A stretch of DNA of 6,702 bases from the NCBI GenBank assembly GCA_016282655.1, contig JAEELK010000114.1:1-6702 (forward strand), read 5' to 3'. This document shows, in pieces, positions 1 to 6,218 of this stretch (positions are counted from its first letter, which is position 1; each line of letters opens with the position of its first letter). The position numbers and the translations under genes are program-made. The notes below the pieces were generated by a model. That model was not told where the DNA came from, did not search any database, and was given only the letters and a program-made list of their open reading frames with translations. This DNA is from Bacillota bacterium (GTDB taxonomy: Bacteria; Bacillota; Clostridia; Peptostreptococcales; Anaerovoracaceae).

Positions 1-782
1 ATGAAGCGCTCCACGGCTTCCGCCACGCCCTCGGAAGAAGCCCTGCTGCAGACGTAGTCCGCCTGCGCCTTCAGGGCCGGGGCCGCGTTGGCCACCGCCA
101 CGCCGACCCCCGCGGCCCGCAGCATGGCGCTGTCGTTGCCGTGGTCGCCGCAGGCCATGGCCTCCGAGGCGGAAAAGCCGAGCGAGCCGCAGAGCAGCTC
201 CAGCGCGTTGCCCTTGTCCACGCCCGCCGGGCCGATGTCCAGCAGGAAATCGTCGGAGCAGGAGGGCTCTATCTCGTTTCCGAACTGCGCCCGCAGACGC
301 GCCATCGTTTCCGCCATCCGCTCCGCCGGCACCTCCAGGAGGGCCTTATAGGAACGCTCCGGCATCCGCTCCGCAAAGCTGCCGATCTCCCGGAACTTCG
401 TTCCGGTGCGGTCCGGGCCCTGCCGGCAGGACGCGCTCTGATCTTCCACCAGCACGCCTTCGTCCTCGTAGAGCTGAAAGAAAAGGCCCTCCTTCCGGGC
501 AAAGCCGTAGAGGGCTTCGAGGATCGGGCGTTCCAGATAGGCGCAGCGGAGCAGCGTGCCGTCCGCGCGCCGCACCACGGAGCCGTTGCAGCAGATGAGA
601 TGGCAGCCCGGCCCGATCTGTGCTGCGTACTGCGCCGCGACCGCCGGCACGCGGCCGGTGGCCAGCGTCACGTGGATGCCGCGCTGCAGGCACTGCCGCA
701 GCGCGGCGAGCGCCGCGGGCGCGATCTCTTTCTCCTGGTTCAGGAGCGTGTTGTCCAGGTCTGTGGCGATGAGCCGAAGCAT
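1..782 (-). CDS. Cof-type HAD family phosphatase (3' end cut by window edge)
   Basis: The reading frame is open from the ATG at 782-780 to the window edge. It gives 260 residues and stops in mid-codon, so only the extreme C-terminus is missing (Cof proteins are usually about 265-280 residues). All four HAD motifs are visible: motif I D8-L-D10-N-T, motif II T42-G-R, motif III K190 in VDKGNAL, and motif IV GDHGND (212-217) followed by AML. The region of about 85-180 between motifs II and III is the C2-type cap, which marks subclass IIB. Family members hydrolyse small phosphorylated metabolites such as sugar phosphates, PLP or FMN in the cytosol; the substrate cannot be read here. The Shine-Dalgarno AAAGGA overlaps the TAA stop of the upstream lipoprotein gene, 12 bases away, which makes this the last visible gene of the operon. 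Ten cysteines are present, including C64-C65, which is rather many. Family assignment is firm; substrate is unknown. Confidence 0.93.
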   Translation of the reverse strand, partial: MLRLIATDLDNTLLNQEKEIAPAALAALRQCLQRGIHVTLATGRVPAVAAQYAAQIGPGCHLICCNGSVVRRADGTLLRCAYLERPILEALYGFARKEGLFFQLYEDEGVLVEDQSASCRQGPDRTGTKFREIGSFAERMPERSYKALLEVPAERMAETMARLRAQFGNEIEPSCSDDFLLDIGPAGVDKGNALELLCGSLGFSASEAMACGDHGNDSAMLRAAGVGVAVANAAPALKAQADYVCSRASSEGVAEAVERF

Positions 783-790
783 GCGTTCTG

Positions 791-797
791 TCCTTTA
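791..797 (-). promoter_or_regulatory. Ribosome binding site fused to the upstream stop codon
   Basis: Read on the minus strand the bases are TAAAGGA. The TAA ends the lipoprotein gene and AAAGGA is the Shine-Dalgarno for the HAD phosphatase, 8 bases before its ATG. This fixes the phosphatase start at 782 and suggests translational coupling. Confidence 0.75.
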
Positions 798-1280
798 CTG
801 TCGGTCGAAATATTTCTTGCCGGAGCTCGGCAGAAAGTAGGTGCGGATGTAGCCGTCTTTGGAAAGGACCACGAACTCGTTGCTCTCCTCCAGATAGTAG
901 ACTCCGTCTCCATCCTCCGCTTCGGTCTTATAGAGCGCCGCAGGGTCGTTGATGACGGCGCTCGCCGCGGCTTCGTACTCCTCGGCGGAAGCAAAGCCCA
1001 TCTCGATCCCATGCTTTTCGTAGTGCTGCTGCAGCAGTTTGTTGCTTCGGAAACAGTAGGACGTCGCCTCCGCAGCAGGCGCGCCGGCGTCCGGGGCCGT
1101 GCCGCCGGAAGCTACGGTCGCGCCGCTCACGGCAGCCTGCTCCGCGTCATCTTTGCCGTCCACCACGACTTTCGTGGGACCGTCCGCCCCGCCGATGACG
1201 CCGCTCCCGCTCCCGCCGCAGGCGCAGAGGGAGAGCGCGAGCAGCAGGATCAGCAGCAGCGCCGCAATGCGTCGTTTCAT
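795..1280 (-). CDS. Small lipoprotein with GGADGPT segment and BECR-toxin-like C-terminal domain
   Basis: This is a 161-residue secreted lipoprotein. A basic start (KRR), a leucine-rich core (8-18) and a lipobox L-C-A-C with the lipidated cysteine at C21 predict export by Sec and anchoring to the outer face of the membrane. Residues 28-43 hold V-IGGADGPT-KVVVDG, closely matching a segment I know from the beta subunit of Na+-translocating decarboxylases (OadB/GcdB), although nothing else of that membrane protein is present. Residues 44-72 are an Ala/Gly/Ser/Pro/Thr-rich linker. Residues 74-161 form a compact domain with H86-Y-E-K-H90-G, E101-Y102, SNEF (133-136), DGYIRTYF (142-149) and a terminal YFDRQ. 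From memory this pattern resembles C-terminal RNase domains of the barnase/EndoU/colicin/RelE (BECR) group in polymorphic and MuF-type phage toxins. RNase activity is inference. The start is supported by AAGGA 8 bases upstream, inside the end of the preceding gene, 3 bases from its stop. No obvious separate immunity gene is seen. Confidence 0.88.
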   Translation of the reverse strand: MKRRIAALLLILLLALSLCACGGSGSGVIGGADGPTKVVVDGKDDAEQAAVSGATVASGGTAPDAGAPAAEATSYCFRSNKLLQQHYEKHGIEMGFASAEEYEAAASAVINDPAALYKTEAEDGDGVYYLEESNEFVVLSKDGYIRTYFLPSSGKKYFDRQ

Positions 1281-1283
1281 GGT

Positions 1284-1751
1284 CTAATTCCTTTCATAGG
1301 CCGCTCTGGCCTCGTTCAGGCTCATCCGGTTCGCGCCGCCCGCCAGATCCGGGTCGCGCGCCTGCAGGGGGTCGTCCTCCCAGCCGCAGAAGGGGCAGAT
1401 CTCGTACTGCCCGGGCTCCGCGAAGGCCGGACCGCCGCAGACCGGGCAGGGCTCCAGCGCTTCCAGCAGAAAGCTCACCGGGCGGAAGCCGTCGTTGCAG
1501 CTGATCAGCGCGGAGTGCTCGTTCTTCATCCAGCCGTCATAGAAGTTGCCTCCGCCGGCCGCCAGCGTCTCCGCGAACGGGCGCATGCTCTCCCAGGCGC
1601 TCTCGCAGAGGCCTTCCGGCTTTCTTCCCTCCTCGGAAAGAAAGACCTGTCCTTCCTCCACCGTGCAGCTGTGCTCTATGGGGTTCTCATACCGTTCCAT
1701 CAGATCCGGGTAGGCTGCCTTGCGCAGCACGGTGATCCTGACGCTCTTCAT
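1284..1751 (-). CDS. TIGR04076 domain fused to CPCC cysteine-rich domain
   Basis: This is a 155-residue cytosolic protein with no signal peptide or membrane segment. Residues 1-100 match what I know of the uncharacterised TIGR04076 family: an MKxVxITV start, the YENPIEHSC stretch (21-29), CESAWESM (49-56), GGGNFYDGW (66-74) and SCNDGFRPVSF (84-94). Residues 101-155 match the cysteine-rich CPCC family (PF14206): C102-P-V-C105 and C119-P-F-C122-GWEDDP, then a GGANRMSLNEAR stretch. The four cysteines in two CxxC pairs look like a zinc ribbon; zinc binding is inference. C29, C49 and C85 lie in the first domain. Neither family has a function I can name. The gene follows the HD-GYP sensor after 13 bases and precedes the lipoprotein gene by 3 bases, so it should be co-transcribed with both. 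The start is supported by AGGAGA 9 bases upstream. Confidence 0.9.
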   Translation of the reverse strand: MKSVRITVLRKAAYPDLMERYENPIEHSCTVEEGQVFLSEEGRKPEGLCESAWESMRPFAETLAAGGGNFYDGWMKNEHSALISCNDGFRPVSFLLEALEPCPVCGGPAFAEPGQYEICPFCGWEDDPLQARDPDLAGGANRMSLNEARAAYERN

Positions 1752-1760
1752 CTCTGTGGA

Positions 1761-1767
1761 TCTCCTA
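1761..1767 (-). promoter_or_regulatory. Ribosome binding site fused to the HD-GYP gene stop codon
   Basis: Read on the minus strand the bases are TAGGAGA. The TAG terminates the HD-GYP gene and AGGAGA is the Shine-Dalgarno of the TIGR04076-CPCC gene, 9 bases before its ATG at 1751. It confirms that start and suggests coupled translation. Confidence 0.78.
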
Positions 1768-4671
1768 TTCCTCTTCCACCGGGGCGCTGCCGTCCGCGAT
1801 CATCTCCAGCATGATGGGGACGATCTCCGGATCGAACTGCGTGCCGGCGCCTTTTTCCAGTTCGCTCGTGATCTTTTCCGTGGTGAGGCCAGGCCGGTAG
1901 CAGCGGGAGCTCTGCATGGCGTCGTAGCTGTCCGCCACGCCGATGATGCGGGCGACGAGCGGGATGTCCAGGCCGCCGCGCCCCTCCCCGTAGCCGCTGC
2001 CGTCGTAGCGTTCGTGGTGGAACCTGGCGCCGTCCGCGATCTCGTCCAGGGCGCGGAAATCCTTCAGGATCTCGCCGCCGCGGACCGGATGCTGCTGGAT
2101 GACCGAGCGCTCCTCCGGCGTGAGAGGGCCTTTTTTGTTCAGGATGCTGTCCGGCACGCCGATCTTGCCGATGTCGTGCATCATGCCGATGTAATAGATC
2201 CGCTGCTGCTCTTCGGGACTGAAGCCCATGCGCCTCGCGATCTCGCGCGAATAGACGGCCACCCGGCTGGAATGGCCCCGCGTGTATTCGTCCTTGGCAT
2301 CGATGGTCCTGGCGACGGTGTGGAGCGCCTGCTCGGTGATGTCCTGCAGCTCCTGCGCGTGCTTCTGTACCCGCTTCAGACGGTAGCGGGTGCCCAGGAA
2401 AACGATGCCCGCGGTCCCCGCGATCAGCGCCGCGGCGAGCAGGAACCAGAACAGCGGGTATTCGCTGAGCTTTTTGGCCTTGTTGATCCGCATCGTCAGC
2501 GTCTTGGAGTCCTCCCCGCTGAGCGGATCGATCACCCGCACGGAAAGGCTGTACTCGCCGCCCGGCAGGTTCGTGTAGCTGACCTTGGCATATTTGTCGT
2601 TGACGATCGTCTCGGCCTCGTCGAAGCCCTGCAGCTGATAGGCCAGCTGCACTTCCCGGGTGTCCGTGAAGAGCAGCGCCGCCATGTCGATGGTGACGCG
2701 GCGCGCCCCGCTGTCCAGTTCCAGAGAGACCGGGTGCGGATAGAAATCGTCGTCGACCGTGATGCTGTTGACGATCCCGCGGGGGATCGGTATGTCGTTC
2801 GACTTGAAATAGAAGCTGCTGACGCCGTTGCGGGTCGGCAGATAGAGCGTTCCGTCCTCGTCGAGATAGCACCAGGTGTTCGCGCTGAGCGAACCGCTGA
2901 GACCGCATTCCTGGCCGTAGGTCGGCGTATAGACGATCTCTCCCGCCAGGGTGCCCGCCTTGTCCGCGGAGAGGATGCCGGCGTCCTGCAGGATCCAGAT
3001 GCGTCCGTCTCTGTCGTACAGATTGTACACGCTGCCGGGGTTCTTCTGAAGGTTGTCCAGGAGCCGGAAGGCCCCGTTCTCATAGTGATAGACCTCGCTG
3101 CCGCCGCAGACGAAGTAGCTGCCGTTCCGCTGGCTGTCCTCTGTCAGGCGCAGCACGACGCCCTCCCGCAGCCCCTCGTTGAAGCCGTGCTCGATGAGCG
3201 CGCCGTCCTTCAGTTCATAGACGCCGCTGCCGTCGCTGCCGACCAGGACGCTGCCGTCGGAAAGCTCCAGCGCGCAGAGCACGGAGCTGTTGCTCATGCC
3301 GGCCTCGCTGCCGTAGCGCTCCACGATCTCGTCGCCGGAAACGATGGCGAAGCCGAGCTGGTTGCCGATCAGAACGCGGCCGTCGGAAAGGCCGTAGACC
3401 ACGCGGGTCGTGTTGCTCTGCAGACCGTGTTCTTCGTCGAAGGCCGTCAGTTTGCCGCTCTTCGGCTCATAGCGCATGGCGCCGGCATAGGTGGCGAACC
3501 AGACGTTGCCGTTCACATCGGAGGTGATGTTGCGGACCCGGATGCCCGCGAGCGCGTCCACGAGAGGCGTCTGCAGCGCGTTCCAGTCTTCGTCGTAGAG
3601 CAGCACGCCGCTGTCCGTGGCGAGATAGAAGCGCCCGCCTTCTTTGTGGACGGCGTTCAGGAAAACGCCGGAAAGGCCCGTCTGTTCGTTATAAGTGTTG
3701 AAGCAGCCTCCGGTATAGCGGATCAGGCCGTAGTTGGAGGAGGCGATCCAGAAATTGTTTTCGTAGTCCAGCTCCGCCCAGTTCGCGCTCAGCGCGTCCG
3801 CGCTGTGATCGATGCGGTGCAGCCCGCTCTTTTCCTCCAGCACGCCGAAGCCGTTCAGGCCGCTGACGAGGTCGACGCCGGCGGCCGCCTTGATCTGGTT
3901 GATGCTGCCCAGCCTGCTGCAGTCGAAGCGCGCGCTGACCGTCGTGCCGCTGCCGGAGAGGCTCAGGCGAAGGATCTCTCCTTCCGAAGAGCCGATCAGG
4001 ATGGCGCCGTCTTCGCTCGTGGCCAGGGCGGTGCAGCGGCCATGCTCCAGAAATTCCGCGCTCGTGTATTTGACGCTGAAGGCGCCGTTTTCGATGACGT
4101 GGATGTCTCCGGAGCTCGTGCAGGTCCAGATCCGTCCGCGGCCGTCGCAGATGATGCTGTAGAACTGCTCGTTCTCCTCTGCCGGCAGCTGGATCGGCAG
4201 CAGCGCGCCGTCCACGATCTTCGCGACGCCGGAGCCGGAAGCCAGATAGATGGCGCCGTCCTTGCCTTCCGCAAAGGAGCGGACGCTCAGATAGCTGTGA
4301 TCGGCCGGCCCTTCGATGGGCGTGAAGACGTCGTTCTCCATCATGACGGCGCCCTTGTCGTTGGTGCCGATGAAGAGCCGTCCCTTGGAATCCTCAAAGA
4401 GGCTGCGCACCGTAGAAGCGCCCATCTCGTTGTTGAAGCTCAGGAAGTTGGTGCCGTCGTAGCGGATCAGACCGCCGTAGCTGCCGATCCAAAGGTAGCC
4501 GCGGGAATCCTGCAGCACGGTGTTCGCCTCGCCCGTGGGCAGGCCTTCGTCCTCAGCGTATCGCGTTGCGACATAAGCATACTCGGAAAGCACGTCCGAC
4601 GCGGCGGCAGGCAGAGTCTGGCCGAGCAGCAGTATGATCAGGAGCAGTGCGAGCATGGATTTGCGCAGCAT
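1765..4671 (-). CDS. Membrane sensor: beta-propeller, Y_Y_Y domain, TM helix, HD-GYP phosphodiesterase
   Basis: This 968-residue protein is predicted to sense a ligand outside the cell and hydrolyse cyclic di-GMP inside it. Numbering is from the ATG at 4671. A signal peptide (1-24, ending PAAA) leads into about 12-14 repeats of the two-component-regulator propeller type (about 43-625), the first being typical (GLPTGEANTVLQDSRGYLWIG). A Y_Y_Y domain (about 630-729) is followed by one membrane helix (about 738-760) and an HD-GYP domain (about 779-958). Its metal-site residues appear intact: H800 in RGHSSRV, H832-D833 in MMHDIGK, H861 in QQHP, H885-H886 in FHHER, and D913 in VADSYDAM. The signature GYP reads GYG (893-895), which is unusual. 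No kinase or DNA-binding domain follows, so output is through the second messenger. In-frame ATGs at 4743 and 4695 would put a polar extension before the signal peptide. The 4671 start has AAGGAG at 9 bases, so I chose it. The gene heads a probable operon. Confidence 0.93.
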   Translation of the reverse strand: MLRKSMLALLLIILLLGQTLPAAASDVLSEYAYVATRYAEDEGLPTGEANTVLQDSRGYLWIGSYGGLIRYDGTNFLSFNNEMGASTVRSLFEDSKGRLFIGTNDKGAVMMENDVFTPIEGPADHSYLSVRSFAEGKDGAIYLASGSGVAKIVDGALLPIQLPAEENEQFYSIICDGRGRIWTCTSSGDIHVIENGAFSVKYTSAEFLEHGRCTALATSEDGAILIGSSEGEILRLSLSGSGTTVSARFDCSRLGSINQIKAAAGVDLVSGLNGFGVLEEKSGLHRIDHSADALSANWAELDYENNFWIASSNYGLIRYTGGCFNTYNEQTGLSGVFLNAVHKEGGRFYLATDSGVLLYDEDWNALQTPLVDALAGIRVRNITSDVNGNVWFATYAGAMRYEPKSGKLTAFDEEHGLQSNTTRVVYGLSDGRVLIGNQLGFAIVSGDEIVERYGSEAGMSNSSVLCALELSDGSVLVGSDGSGVYELKDGALIEHGFNEGLREGVVLRLTEDSQRNGSYFVCGGSEVYHYENGAFRLLDNLQKNPGSVYNLYDRDGRIWILQDAGILSADKAGTLAGEIVYTPTYGQECGLSGSLSANTWCYLDEDGTLYLPTRNGVSSFYFKSNDIPIPRGIVNSITVDDDFYPHPVSLELDSGARRVTIDMAALLFTDTREVQLAYQLQGFDEAETIVNDKYAKVSYTNLPGGEYSLSVRVIDPLSGEDSKTLTMRINKAKKLSEYPLFWFLLAAALIAGTAGIVFLGTRYRLKRVQKHAQELQDITEQALHTVARTIDAKDEYTRGHSSRVAVYSREIARRMGFSPEEQQRIYYIGMMHDIGKIGVPDSILNKKGPLTPEERSVIQQHPVRGGEILKDFRALDEIADGARFHHERYDGSGYGEGRGGLDIPLVARIIGVADSYDAMQSSRCYRPGLTTEKITSELEKGAGTQFDPEIVPIMLEMIADGSAPVEEE

Positions 4672-4760
4672 GGAAAGGTTCTCCTTATAAAACATGGGAT
4701 CGGAGAGGATCCGGCTTTCGATCGGTCCAGAGCACGGCAGCACCGTCTGAACGAACGATC
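4672..4760 (-). other. 5' leader of the HD-GYP gene, with possible weak hairpins
   Basis: The predicted transcript starts near 4760, about 7 bases past the -10 box, leaving a leader of about 89 bases. Two small inverted repeats are visible. One is a 4-base stem (ACGG/CCGT, 5-base loop) at 4734-4746, extended by CAG/CTG arms at 4728-4749 with a bulge. The other is a 5-base stem (GGATC/GATCC, 6-base loop) at 4697-4712. The loop of the second contains TCTCC, complementary to GGAGA of the Shine-Dalgarno at 4681-4686, so the two could pair. I do not recognise a known riboswitch. The short stems may be chance, so a regulatory role is speculative. Confidence 0.35.
4681..4686 (-). promoter_or_regulatory. 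Ribosome binding site that decides the HD-GYP start
   Basis: AAGGAG on the minus strand lies 9 bases before the ATG at 4671. That ATG is followed at once by a signal peptide, whereas the in-frame ATGs at 4695 and 4743 have no comparable site and would add 8 or 24 polar residues. This selects the 968-residue form. Confidence 0.82.
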
Positions 4761-4766
4761 TTGAGT

Positions 4767-4795
4767 ATTATACACCTTTGAAAGGCTTCTGACAA
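4767..4795 (-). promoter_or_regulatory. Near-consensus sigma-A/sigma-70 promoter for the HD-GYP operon
   Basis: On the minus strand there is a -35 box TTGTCA (4795-4790, 5 of 6 consensus bases), a 17-base spacer (4789-4773) and a perfect -10 box TATAAT (4772-4767). It lies at the start of the only relatively AT-rich stretch between genes and points at the HD-GYP gene, whose ATG is about 96 bases downstream of the -10 box. The boxes overlap the last codons of the preceding gene: its TAA stop (4770-4768) is inside TATAAT. No terminator separates the two genes, so read-through from the upstream unit may add to transcription. Confidence 0.82.
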
Positions 4796-6213
4796 AGTGA
4801 TTCTGGGCCTTCCGGCGCCGTGACGCGGAAGCGGAGCTCCGCGGCCGCGGGGCTCTCCTGCCCTTTCCGGTCGAAGCACTGCAGGCGCAGCCGGAAGCTG
4901 CGGCCGGCCCAATCCTCCCGCAGGCGGATGATGTTGTAGAACTCGAAGACCGAGCCGCCCAGGGAGCGCCCGCCCTCCAGGCGTTCCAGGCCCGGCCTGC
5001 GTTCAAACAGAATAGTCTCCGCTCCGTCCGTGAGCGTGTAGCGCAGCAGGGCCGGCGCGTTCCCCATCTCATAGACGTTCTCCGGCAGCAGCCGGAAATC
5101 CGCCGGGTCCATCTGCCAGGGCTTCAGGACGCCCATGAAAGCCACGTCCGCGCCGGCCGGCAGCGTCAGGGCATCCAGATCCGTGAAGCTCTCCAGGACG
5201 CCGCTCTCCTCCACGGAAAAGCGCCCCTCTTCCGCGCCGGGCGCGCAGAGGTCCGCGCGGCAGAAGGCGGCGTATTCGCCGGGCGGGAATTCCAGGATCC
5301 GCCCCGCCCGTTCCCGGGGCGTCCCGGCTCCGACCGCGGCTTCTCCGATGTCGTAATGATAGGCCGTAAAGCGCGCCGGGTCTCCCACGGCGCCCCGGCT
5401 CTGCAGATAGCCCAGCTCCGTCTCGTACGAGGTGCTGTGCTCGTCCGTCAGATAGACGAACATATGCACCCTGGCCGTCTCAAAGAGCGCCAGATCGTTG
5501 GCCCGGTACATGGGGAGCAGGCCCATGTGATAGAGCCAGACGCCCAGATAGGGATCCAGATAGCCCGGCAGCGGATCGCTGATGATGGCCAGGCCCCGCT
5601 CTCCGCACCAGCGGAGCATCCGCTCCTTGTGCGCCGTCGGATTGAAGCGGCAGATGATCTGGTCCTTCCGCCGGCCGATCCGGATCGCCTTCTCCGCGCT
5701 GCCGAGGATCTCTCCGCCCCGGGAAAGCGTCACGCAGATGCGGTAATCGGCCTCCGGCAGCAGTTCATAGGGGCTGCCGTCATCCTGCAGAAAGCCCATG
5801 CCGTCGTCCGCCGCCGCGCCGTGCGCGCGGTCCGAAGCGCTGATCACGATGGCCTTAAAGCCTTCCTGAGAGAAGAAACACTTGATGCTGCCGCGCCGCA
5901 GGCTCTCCTCCGGGCGCGCGGGATCCTCCACGACCAGCGGCGGGAAGCCGAAGTCCGCCAGCCTTGCGCGGCCGGGGTCCATCTCCTCCGGATAGGCCGT
6001 CAAAGCCGGGTGATAGAGCAATGCGGCCGCCCGGGGACGGCTGCTTCCGACCCTGCGCAGCTCGCGGCCCGCGGCGTCCAGCAGACGGACGCAGAGCGAG
6101 GCGTCCTGCGGGAGCTCTCCGGACAAAGAAAAACCGCCCTCCACGGCAAAGGAGCGCCGGTATTCCACAAAGCCCGGATCCCCGGACGGATAGCGGATCT
6201 CGATCCCGACCAT
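4768..6213 (-). CDS. Hypothetical cytosolic protein, 481 residues, family not recognised
   Basis: I do not recognise this protein. It has no signal peptide, lipobox or membrane helix, so it is probably cytosolic. The N-terminal part (1-55, with RRSFAVEGGFSLSGELP, then a hydrophobic CVRLLDAAGREL strand) and the C-terminal part (about 388-466) alternate polar and hydrophobic residues like beta-sandwich strands. A central block (about 185-275) is rich in aromatic residues and histidines, with GYLDPYLGVWLYHMG (217-231), then HMFVYLTDEHSTSYETE (250-266); it is the best candidate for a conserved core. Residues 352-382 include PAGADVAFMGVLKPWQMDP. No Walker, HAD, methyltransferase or clear catalytic motif is visible. 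The start is supported by GGAG 5 bases upstream, and the gene begins 9 bases after rsmJ ends, so the two are likely co-transcribed. Base and codon use match the neighbours, supporting a real gene. The C-terminal codons carry the next operon's promoter. Confidence 0.85.
   Translation of the reverse strand: MVGIEIRYPSGDPGFVEYRRSFAVEGGFSLSGELPQDASLCVRLLDAAGRELRRVGSSRPRAAALLYHPALTAYPEEMDPGRARLADFGFPPLVVEDPARPEESLRRGSIKCFFSQEGFKAIVISASDRAHGAAADDGMGFLQDDGSPYELLPEADYRICVTLSRGGEILGSAEKAIRIGRRKDQIICRFNPTAHKERMLRWCGERGLAIISDPLPGYLDPYLGVWLYHMGLLPMYRANDLALFETARVHMFVYLTDEHSTSYETELGYLQSRGAVGDPARFTAYHYDIGEAAVGAGTPRERAGRILEFPPGEYAAFCRADLCAPGAEEGRFSVEESGVLESFTDLDALTLPAGADVAFMGVLKPWQMDPADFRLLPENVYEMGNAPALLRYTLTDGAETILFERRPGLERLEGGRSLGGSVFEFYNIIRLREDWAGRSFRLRLQCFDRKGQESPAAAELRFRVTAPEGPESLCQKPFKGV
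4775..4785. repeat. 11-base palindrome in the promoter spacer
   Basis: CCTTTGAAAGG is a perfect inverted repeat around a single central base (5-base arms) between the -35 and -10 boxes. It also encodes part of the last residues (PFKG) of the upstream protein. Its position would suit a repressor operator, but 5-base arms can arise by chance and no regulator gene is nearby. Confidence 0.35.
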
Positions 6214-6218
6214 TTGCG

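Noticed and set aside
346..693. Minus-strand frame of 115 residues inside the HAD gene
   Set aside because: It is out of frame with the HAD motifs. The true frame is open from 782 to the window edge and shows all four motifs.
1141..1200. Na+-translocating decarboxylase beta subunit
   Set aside because: Only the short GGADGPT segment matches. The protein is a 161-residue lipoprotein without the multiple membrane helices of OadB.
141..1814. Plus-strand open frame of 557 residues across three minus-strand genes
   Set aside because: It runs through the junctions of three well-supported genes, has no recognisable domain and has shadow-type composition.
1748..2908. Minus-strand frame of 386 residues overlapping the HD-GYP domain
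   Set aside because: It is a frame-shifted reading of the HD-GYP gene, very rich in Arg/Gly/His, without any motif.
3001..4560. Direct repeats on the DNA level in the propeller region
   Set aside because: Recurring gccgtc-type words reflect the repeated DG and WIG-like residues of the propeller blades. The copies are diverged and irregularly spaced, so they are protein repeats, not a DNA repeat array or CRISPR.
4672..4760. c-di-GMP riboswitch in the leader of the HD-GYP gene
   Set aside because: The leader is long enough to consider it, but I could not find the conserved core or tetraloop-receptor pattern of GEMM-type riboswitches.
1720..4764. Plus-strand open frame of 1014 residues opposite the HD-GYP gene
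   Set aside because: It starts at TTG without a good ribosome binding site, its product is an Ala/Val/Asp/Arg-rich string with no domain, and the opposite strand encodes a clear multidomain protein. Long antisense frames are expected in GC-rich genes with few stops.
4743..4800. Rho-independent terminator after the 481-residue gene
   Set aside because: The only inverted repeat there is the 5-base-arm palindrome, with no T-run after it. The site is better explained as a promoter.
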